Source of the DNA: CAVXZE01 sp963766175
GTDB lineage: Bacteria > Myxococcota_A > UBA9160 > UBA6930
Assembly (NCBI GenBank): GCA_963766175.1
Contig: CAVXZE010000002.1
Span: 372,001-436,000, forward strand
Reading direction: 5' to 3'
DNA length: 64,000 nucleotides
The translations under genes were made by a program, and so were the position numbers. This document shows positions 59,463 through 64,000 of this stretch, piece after piece (position 1 is the first letter of the stretch; each line of letters starts with the position of its first letter). The notes under the pieces were generated by a model that saw nothing but the letters and a program-made list of their open reading frames with translations, ran no database searches and was not told the origin of the DNA.

Positions 59463-60539
59463 GGCGGCCAGCCGCTCGCTGAAGACCGGGCTCTCGACGA
59501 GGCCGGCGAAAATCGCCGCAGCGACCGCCTCGTTCCCGGCCGGTGTCAGGTGAACGTGATCGTGGAAGTTCTCGATGCGGTGGGGAACCGCGGCGTAGGC
59601 GTCGATGAAGAGGCCACCGTGGCGCTCGGCGGCGGCGCGTTGGATCGCGCTGATCGCCGCCCACTGGCGAAGGATCTCGGGGTAGTCGAGGCCCTGGTAC
59701 TCGGTGTAGACGCGGCGACGCACCTCGGGATCGTCGAGATTTCCGTCGCCGAGAAGACCCGCTTGTGAGACGAAGACCGGAAGCACCCCGTCGGCGCTCG
59801 CCAACAGTGCCAGATCCTCGTAGTTCGCCCGTTCCCAGCGATGGGCACGACCGCCCTCGGGGATCGAGACGGCCTCGGCAGAATCGACTTCGAGCCAGCC
59901 CTGCTCCCTGGGTGGAAGGCCGCCTCCGGAGGAGTCGACGAGGCTGCGAAGACGCCACAGGATCTGGAAGCGGCGCAGAAAGTCGCGAATCGGGCGCGGG
60001 TGGAATGAGGGAGCGAGGAAGCCCTCCCCCTCCTCGATACGGCGGAAGAACTTCATGTCGTTCCAGGTGTGGAAGAGGAGGAGTACGTCGGGCCCGAGTT
60101 CGCGGATCCGGTAGAGATAGTGGATCTTCGAGGTGAAGGCGCTGTAGCCGGGCACGCCGGCGTTCACCACCTCGATGGCGGCGCCGAATCGGGCTCGGAG
60201 CTTCTCCTCCAGCCTTCTCGTCCAGATCTCTGCGTCGTCGGTCTGGTAGGAGAAGGTGGAAGAGCCTCCGAGGGCCACGACCCGAAAGATTCCCGCAGGC
60301 TTGGGGATCTCGAATTCGGGACCGCGATAGCCGGCCGAGTTCACCGTACAGAGGCCGCCATCGGCGAGGCGGTAACGCCGCTTCGGCACCAGCCGTTGCC
60401 CCACGAATCCATCCGGCTTGTACTCGACCTTCATCGAGTAGGGAATCGGCGCGAAGAGGCGCAGCGCCACCTCGGCCATCGCGACCGCCAGCAGCGCGGA
60501 GACGAAGAGCAGTGCCGCGTTCTTCAGGATGTTACGCAT
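59400..60539 (-). CDS. SGNH/GDSL-family hydrolase, membrane-anchored
   Basis: A 379-residue protein with an N-terminal hydrophobic anchor or signal (ILKNAALLFVSALLAVAMAE, about 4-25). SGNH blocks are present: block I FRVVALGGSSTFSYQTDD near 85 (catalytic Ser), the Gly block EVVNAGVPGYSAF near 123, block III LLFHTWNDMKF near 154 (Asn), and block V NFHDHVHLTPAGNEAV near 328 (Asp and His). Such enzymes often deacylate or acylate envelope polysaccharides; the substrate here is unknown. It starts inside the end of the CDP-alcohol transferase (8-nt overlap), so they are co-transcribed. The 3' end overlaps the convergent membrane gene by 63 nt. Confidence 0.82.
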   Translation of the reverse strand: MRNILKNAALLFVSALLAVAMAEVALRLFAPIPYSMKVEYKPDGFVGQRLVPKRRYRLADGGLCTVNSAGYRGPEFEIPKPAGIFRVVALGGSSTFSYQTDDAEIWTRRLEEKLRARFGAAIEVVNAGVPGYSAFTSKIHYLYRIRELGPDVLLLFHTWNDMKFFRRIEEGEGFLAPSFHPRPIRDFLRRFQILWRLRSLVDSSGGGLPPREQGWLEVDSAEAVSIPEGGRAHRWERANYEDLALLASADGVLPVFVSQAGLLGDGNLDDPEVRRRVYTEYQGLDYPEILRQWAAISAIQRAAAERHGGLFIDAYAAVPHRIENFHDHVHLTPAGNEAVAAAIFAGLVESPVFSERLAASGALLGGRREQLATDAAQEE

Positions 60540-61098
60540 TGGCGTGGGGGCGCCACCCCGCCCGCAGCCGCTGCGCCATCGAGAGCAGTGTGCTGACCAC
60601 CAGCAGCCATCCGATCGCGTTCACCAGCAGAGCGCCCGGCCAGGCCAGCCCCAGACCATCGCGCACCACGGGTATCCCCAGCACCACGAAGTACGCGACC
60701 CCGTTCCAGCGCCCGAGAGCGCTGGCTCGAAGCGACCTGCCCACGGCGACCCGGGAATCGACGACGTACTGGAGGAAGGCGGCCGCAATCAGCCAGGGGA
60801 GGAGCTGGGGAACCTCGCCGGCGCAGCCGAGAGCGCCGGTTCCCGCAGTCACGAAGGTCGCATCGGTGGCGTGATCGAGAACGCCTCCCAGGGAGGAAGC
60901 CTCGCCGAAATGGCGCGCCACCCGGCCGTCCAGAAGATCTGTCAGCACTGCCGCGACGAAGATCAGCAGAGCCACCCCGTGAGCCTCGCGCAGGATCGCC
61001 AGGGCCAGCAGCGGTGCCGCCACCAGGCGCGATGCGGTGAGCCCGTTCGCCCAGGTGAGCCAGCGACCGCGGCCCGGGGTTGAGGCGGTGAACGACAT
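60532..61098 (-). CDS. CDP-alcohol phosphatidyltransferase family protein
   Basis: A 188-residue membrane enzyme with the complete catalytic motif D54-x2-D57-G58-x2-A61-R62-x8-G71-x3-D75-x3-D79 (LTDLLDGRVAR ... GGVLDHATD). About five to six membrane helices are visible. Such enzymes join CDP-diacylglycerol (or similar) to an alcohol in phospholipid synthesis. The acceptor cannot be told from sequence. I chose the ATG at 61098; the frame to 61353 runs into the decayed flp remnant. It is upstream of the SGNH gene in one operon. Confidence 0.87.
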   Translation of the reverse strand: MSFTASTPGRGRWLTWANGLTASRLVAAPLLALAILREAHGVALLIFVAAVLTDLLDGRVARHFGEASSLGGVLDHATDATFVTAGTGALGCAGEVPQLLPWLIAAAFLQYVVDSRVAVGRSLRASALGRWNGVAYFVVLGIPVVRDGLGLAWPGALLVNAIGWLLVVSTLLSMAQRLRAGWRPHANA

Positions 61099-61201
61099 GA
61101 TCAGCCAGGATACCGCAGGTTGCGGCCGCAACCCGGCGCCGCAGCGAGCCAGAGTCGCCCCGCTCGGCAGCTCGCCTCTCAGGAAACCGCCGACGTCCCT
61201 C

Positions 61202-61282
61202 CAGCGCGAGGCGGAAGACCGGTTCGAGACGGTGGAGTGGACGATCGTCGGTGGGATCGGGGTGGCGCTCGTCTCGCCCTGA
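61202..61282 (+). pseudogene. Decayed flp pilin copy
   Basis: The reading RFETVEWTIVGGIGVALVSP stop mirrors LETVEWAIVGGIVVAVGAG of the intact flp at 61520. Over a 43-nt core the DNA matches at 37 positions. The fragment lacks a credible start and breaks after the helix start, so it is a remnant of a tandem duplicate. Confidence 0.65.
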
Positions 61283-61519
61283 ATCGGACCGGCCGCCACT
61301 CTGGGAGCGGCAACCCGGTGGCAAAGAAAAAAAACACAGAAAATATATCCCACGATGATCGCAGTTTAGTGTCGATTCGGGGGAATCTTCCGATCCAAGC
61401 TGCCGGGTGCTGAAGGCTTTCTGCACCGAAGTGCGTCTGACACTTATCGACCGCTTCGTGATACCAACCTTTCGAGTTCGGCGCAGGGAGCGCCGGCTCG
61501 TTCTCTAGAGGAGTGACAC
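61283..61519 (+). promoter_or_regulatory. Leader and promoter region of the Tad pilus locus
   Basis: This 237-nt gap has an A-rich island (about 61320-61351), unusual for the window. CTGACA (61437-61442) and GATACC (61460-61465), 17 nt apart, are a weak promoter candidate. A perfect hairpin with 6-nt arms (CGGCGC/GCGCCG) lies at 61479-61495. AGAGGAG (61507-61513) is the flp ribosome site. Confidence 0.4.
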
Positions 61520-61693
61520 ATGCTGAGTGCAATCAGGCGTTTCGTCTCTGACGAGACCGGCCTCGAGACGGTGGAATGGGCCATCGTCGGTGGGATCGTG
61601 GTGGCCGTCGGTGCAGGAATCTTCATCACCATCGGTGCGGACGTCCTGCGCGGCCTTACGAGCCTCGATACCCAGACCAGCGCCATTCCGTAG
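61520..61693 (+). CDS. flp: Flp-family type IVb pilin
   Basis: A 57-residue protein too short for many gene callers. It reads MLSAIRRFVSDETGLETVEW, then AIVGGIVVAVGAGIFITIGA. This is a short basic leader followed by the hydrophobic helix with the conserved Glu (ETVEW) found in Flp/TadE pilins processed by CpaA. The G14/L15 step before E16 is the likely cleavage region. ATG 61520 has an AGAGGAG ribosome site 6 nt upstream. It is the first gene of the pilus locus, 22 nt before cpaA. Confidence 0.85.
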   Translation: MLSAIRRFVSDETGLETVEWAIVGGIVVAVGAGIFITIGADVLRGLTSLDTQTSAIP

Positions 61694-61715
61694 GCCGCAC
61701 GGCCCGAGGGAACCG

Positions 61716-62360
61716 ATGAGCACCGCTATCGTCACGATCGATTCCGCGCCGCGCGTGGTACGCCCCGCGTTGGCCGCGGTAGGCGTCGCCTCCGGGTTGA
61801 CGCTGGTGTTGGTCGTGGCCGGGTTCGTCGGTTCCACGCCGCTGCCCGTCCTCGGATGGGCAGCGGCCTTCCTGTTCTTCGCGGTGGCGAGCGATGTTCG
61901 GCACCACCGCGTCCCCAATCTCCTCACCCTGCCGGCCCTCTGCGGGGCGGTGCTCGTCTCGCCCTGGGCGGGAGGAGCGGGCGGCCCCCTCGAAGCGCTG
62001 GGAGGCGCCGCGCTTGGGTTCGCGCTTCTGGTGGGACCCTACGCGATCGGTGGCATGGGTGCGGGAGACGTGAAGGCACTGATGGCCCTCGGCGCCTGGA
62101 TCGGCCCCCCCGCGACACTGGGAACGGCGGCCTGGGCGCTGATCGCGGCGGGCACATTCGGCTTGGTCTGGCTCGCGCTGCGAGGCGAGCTCGGCAGCTT
62201 CGTGCGGCGATGGGGCCGAACCCTCGCCGCCACACTGACACTCCGACGGCTTGCGTACGAGCCTCCGCCGCCCGAGTCGGGCGCGGCACGAGGTATTCCC
62301 TTCTCGGTAGCGCTGGCCCTCGGTCTCGCCGCGCAATGGTTGGTAGGATTGCCATGGTAA
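61716..62360 (+). CDS. cpaA: Prepilin peptidase CpaA/TadV
   Basis: A 214-residue A24-family aspartic prepilin peptidase with about six membrane helices. The two catalytic aspartates are in VASDVRHHRVPN near 56 and GMGAGDVKALMALGA near 115. It matures the Flp pilin. ATG 61716 follows a GAGGG ribosome site; the longer frame from 61527 overlaps flp in another frame. It is slightly longer than minimal CpaA, because of a C-terminal extension (RRLAYEPPPPESG). It overlaps the tadE start by 7 nt. Confidence 0.9.
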   Translation: MSTAIVTIDSAPRVVRPALAAVGVASGLTLVLVVAGFVGSTPLPVLGWAAAFLFFAVASDVRHHRVPNLLTLPALCGAVLVSPWAGGAGGPLEALGGAALGFALLVGPYAIGGMGAGDVKALMALGAWIGPPATLGTAAWALIAAGTFGLVWLALRGELGSFVRRWGRTLAATLTLRRLAYEPPPPESGAARGIPFSVALALGLAAQWLVGLPW

Positions 62361-62782
62361 AGCAAATCGATCGCCTGGCGCGTAATCGCCAGGCCGGCAC
62401 TTCCATCGTCGAAATGACGATCGTGCTCCCTCTCCTGCTCCTACTGGTCTTCGCAATCGGCGATTTCGGAATCGCCTACACGCGCTGGGTGAGCCTCACC
62501 AACGCGGCGCGGGAGGGTGCGCGTGTGGGAGTCGTGTTTCGAAGCCCCTGCGACCAGGGCACCGTAGAGAACCAGATACGGGCCACTGTCTCGGACTTCG
62601 CCGACAGCTCCGGCCTCGACGGCACCACCATCGCGACGGATGTCGTGGGGGCCTGTCTGGGTACGGGGACGCAGCTGACGGTGACCTCGACCGCGCCCTA
62701 CAACTACCTGGCGGTCTCCGCGCTGGCCGGGCTCGCGCCAACCATCAACCTGAGCGCACGGACGGTGATGCGCAACGAGTAA
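62354..62782 (+). CDS. tadE: TadE-like minor pseudopilin
   Basis: A 142-residue pseudopilin. The N-terminus reads RNRQAGTSIVEMTIVLPLLL, in which GTSIVEMTIVLP is the TadE processing site and conserved Glu. A single helix (LLLLLVFAIGDFGIAY) is followed by LTNAAREGARVGVV, the TadE motif. Two cysteines in the soluble part (RSPCDQG, GACLGTG) may form a disulfide. It lies between cpaA and cpaB in the pilus locus. Confidence 0.88.
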   Translation: MVKQIDRLARNRQAGTSIVEMTIVLPLLLLLVFAIGDFGIAYTRWVSLTNAAREGARVGVVFRSPCDQGTVENQIRATVSDFADSSGLDGTTIATDVVGACLGTGTQLTVTSTAPYNYLAVSALAGLAPTINLSARTVMRNE

Positions 62783-62811
62783 CGCCACCTAGGAACCCGA
62801 AGGAGCACCCC

Positions 62812-63618
62812 ATGCAAACCCGACGCGGACTCATCTTCCTTGCCCTCGCTCTCGTACTCGGACTCGCCGCCGCGTGGACCGCGATGCGTCTGGCGACCAA
62901 CCCCTCCACGGCCGAAGCCGCGCCCTCCAAGACCATTCCCGTGGTGGTCGCCCGCACCGATGTTCCGGTCGCCTCGAGCTTGATGCGCGAGCAGCTCAAG
63001 ACGGTCGACTGGCCTGCCGACCACATTCCTTCCGGCGCATTGGCGTCGGTCGATCAGGCCGTCGATCGCATCGCTCGGCGCCCCATCGCGAGGGACGAGC
63101 CGGTCCTGGAGGCGGCTCTCTTCGAAGCCGGATCCGCCGGCGGACTTCGCGCGGTGATCGCGCCCGAACACCGCGCGGTATCGGTGAAGGTCGACAACGT
63201 GATCGGAGTGGCCGGGTTCGTGATGCCGGGAGCTCGGGTGGACGTCCTGGCCACGATCCGCCGGGTCGACCGCGAACGCGCCCTTCCCTACGCCAAGGTG
63301 ATCCTTCAGGACGTGCGGGTCCTGGCAGTCGACCAGAAGCTCGAGGAAGTCAAGAGCGGCGACCCCGAGCTGGTGAACGTCGTGACACTGGAGGTCGACC
63401 CGATCCAGGCGGAGCACCTGATCTACGCAGCCCACGAAGGACGGCTCCAGCTCGCGCTCCGCTCTCCGGGCGACGACAAGGAGGTCGCGACCCGGAGCAT
63501 CGGCGTCGCCGACGTTCTCGGTGGGCAGGAACCGGTCAAGACCACGAGCGCACCCCGTCGCGCGCGCACTTCCGTGCAGGTCATCAAGGGTTCGCGTCTC
63601 GAAACGAATACGTTCTGA
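62812..63618 (+). CDS. cpaB: Flp pilus assembly protein CpaB/RcpC
   Basis: A 268-residue protein with an N-terminal anchor (GLIFLALALVLGLAAAWTAM, about 5-25). A SAF-type domain follows (IPVVVARTDVPVASSLMREQL near 42, quoted from VVVARTDVPVASS). The family motif RAVSVKVDNVIGVAGFVMPGARVDVLAT (quoted as SVKVDNVIGVAGFVMPG) lies near 122. CpaB sits in the periplasm with the CpaC secretin. Start ATG 62812, 29 nt after tadE. Confidence 0.92.
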   Translation: MQTRRGLIFLALALVLGLAAAWTAMRLATNPSTAEAAPSKTIPVVVARTDVPVASSLMREQLKTVDWPADHIPSGALASVDQAVDRIARRPIARDEPVLEAALFEAGSAGGLRAVIAPEHRAVSVKVDNVIGVAGFVMPGARVDVLATIRRVDRERALPYAKVILQDVRVLAVDQKLEEVKSGDPELVNVVTLEVDPIQAEHLIYAAHEGRLQLALRSPGDDKEVATRSIGVADVLGGQEPVKTTSAPRRARTSVQVIKGSRLETNTF

Positions 63619-63665
63619 GAGCGGAAGAGCAGCAAGCGATGCAGCAGCTCAAGCGAAACGGAGGC

Positions 63666-64000
63666 ATGAAGATGATGCGAGGACACCGCGGCACAACCCT
63701 TGGAATCGTCGGCGCGGTGCTGACGATTTGCCTGATCGCTTCTGGAGCGTCCGGCTACGACGGCGAGGGAGGCGCCGTGGTGCGTCTCTCGACCGCTGCC
63801 GACGCCCAGAAACGCTTCCGCTCGCTCGACCTCGAGCTGGGAAAGTCGGCCTTCGTCCAGACCGACTTCACCGTGAAACGAGTATCGGTCGGAAGCCCGA
63901 AGGTACTCGAGGTGGTGGTCTTGAGTCCCAGGGAGGTCCAGCTGGTGCCACAGCAAAAGGGCACCACGAATCTGATCTTCTGGAGCAAGAAGGGCGATCC
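63666..64000 (+). CDS. cpaC: Pilus secretin CpaC/RcpA, N-terminal part (runs off window)
   Basis: The frame is open to the window edge. A signal peptide (about 6-31: TLGIVGAVLTICLIASGA) is followed by SLDLELGKSAFVQTDFTVKRVSVGSPKVLEVVVLSPREVQLVPQQKGTTNLIFW, quoted in parts: LELGKSAFVQTDF, VKRVSVGSPKV and KGTTNLIFW. This is the T2SS/T3SS pilus N-domain at the start of CpaC. The start is uncertain: ATG 63639 is in frame, and GGAGG (63659-63663) best suits ATG 63672 or 63675. The secretin would form the outer-membrane pore. Confidence 0.85.
   Translation, partial: MKMMRGHRGTTLGIVGAVLTICLIASGASGYDGEGGAVVRLSTAADAQKRFRSLDLELGKSAFVQTDFTVKRVSVGSPKVLEVVVLSPREVQLVPQQKGTTNLIFWSKKGD

Noticed and set aside
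57431..59482. Single 683-residue SDR-membrane fusion protein
   Set aside because: Both halves lose their family-like C-terminal parts unless a one-base shift is corrected; an ATGA junction then separates two genes.
61527..61715. Extended N-terminus of CpaA
   Set aside because: The stretch overlaps the intact flp pilin in a different frame, and ATG 61716 has a ribosome site.

Overview
The window is GC-rich, densely coding DNA from a Gram-negative bacterium. It encodes MlaA/MlaC-type outer-membrane lipid trafficking, an HpnN-like RND exporter (hopanoid context), a Tad/Flp pilus, and many periplasmic signal peptides. A DUF6178 protein, a SufU-based SUF operon in a diderm, a small histone-fold protein and a histone-H1-like tail protein all suggest a deltaproteobacterial-grade lineage (Myxococcota, Desulfobacterota, Binatota or a relative). 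That placement is inferred from gene families only; the window has no rRNA. I found no tRNA, rRNA, CRISPR array, transposase or phage gene. Genes are packed in short operons, often with 4-nt stop/start overlaps (ATGA or GTGA).

Layout. 1-9.9 kb: ParB-like fragment; GMC oxidoreductase with its small subunit; an orphan class II aldolase/SDR fusion; MaoC dehydratase; PHP phosphatase; alpha/beta hydrolase; glutamine-dependent NAD synthetase; a cold-shock protein with an unknown N-terminal domain. 10-15.6 kb: HAD hydrolase translationally coupled to a periplasmic cyclohexadienyl-dehydratase/chorismate-mutase fusion; CoA transferase; H1-like protein; queuosine-salvage glycosidase; lipid kinase. 15.6-20.6 kb: glpD with a GntR/FadR regulator; aconitase. 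20.6-25.7 kb: a 70-nt palindrome, alpha/beta hydrolase, HpnN-like RND, MlaC/HpnM-like and MlaA-like proteins. 26-36 kb: ACT-domain protein, CoA Nudix hydrolase, double-retropepsin protease, DUF6178, histone-fold protein, hydrolase, GFA protein, sirtuin, threonine aldolase, ketopantoate reductase, DUF3179 and a small anchored protein. 36-44.3 kb: bioA coupled to two tandem paralogous sensor kinases, then a degenerate kinase-like protein and folK. 44.4-48.1 kb: a three-gene aminotransferase/LuxE/LuxC cassette that could make long-chain aldehydes or amines. 48.2-54.3 kb: complete SUF Fe-S operon (Rrf2 regulator-sufBCDSUT). 54.3-61.1 kb: hydrolase, YdeP-like molybdopterin oxidoreductase, an SDR and a polytopic membrane protein (each with an apparent frameshift), SGNH hydrolase, CDP-alcohol phosphatidyltransferase. 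61.2-64 kb: start of a Tad pilus locus (decayed flp copy, flp, cpaA, tadE, cpaB, cpaC running off the edge).

The most interesting items are the histone-fold protein, the LuxC/LuxE/aminotransferase cassette without luciferase, the PheC-AroQ periplasmic fusion, the twin sensor kinases coupled to bioA, the RND/MlaC/MlaA cluster, and the long perfect palindrome between two divergent genes.
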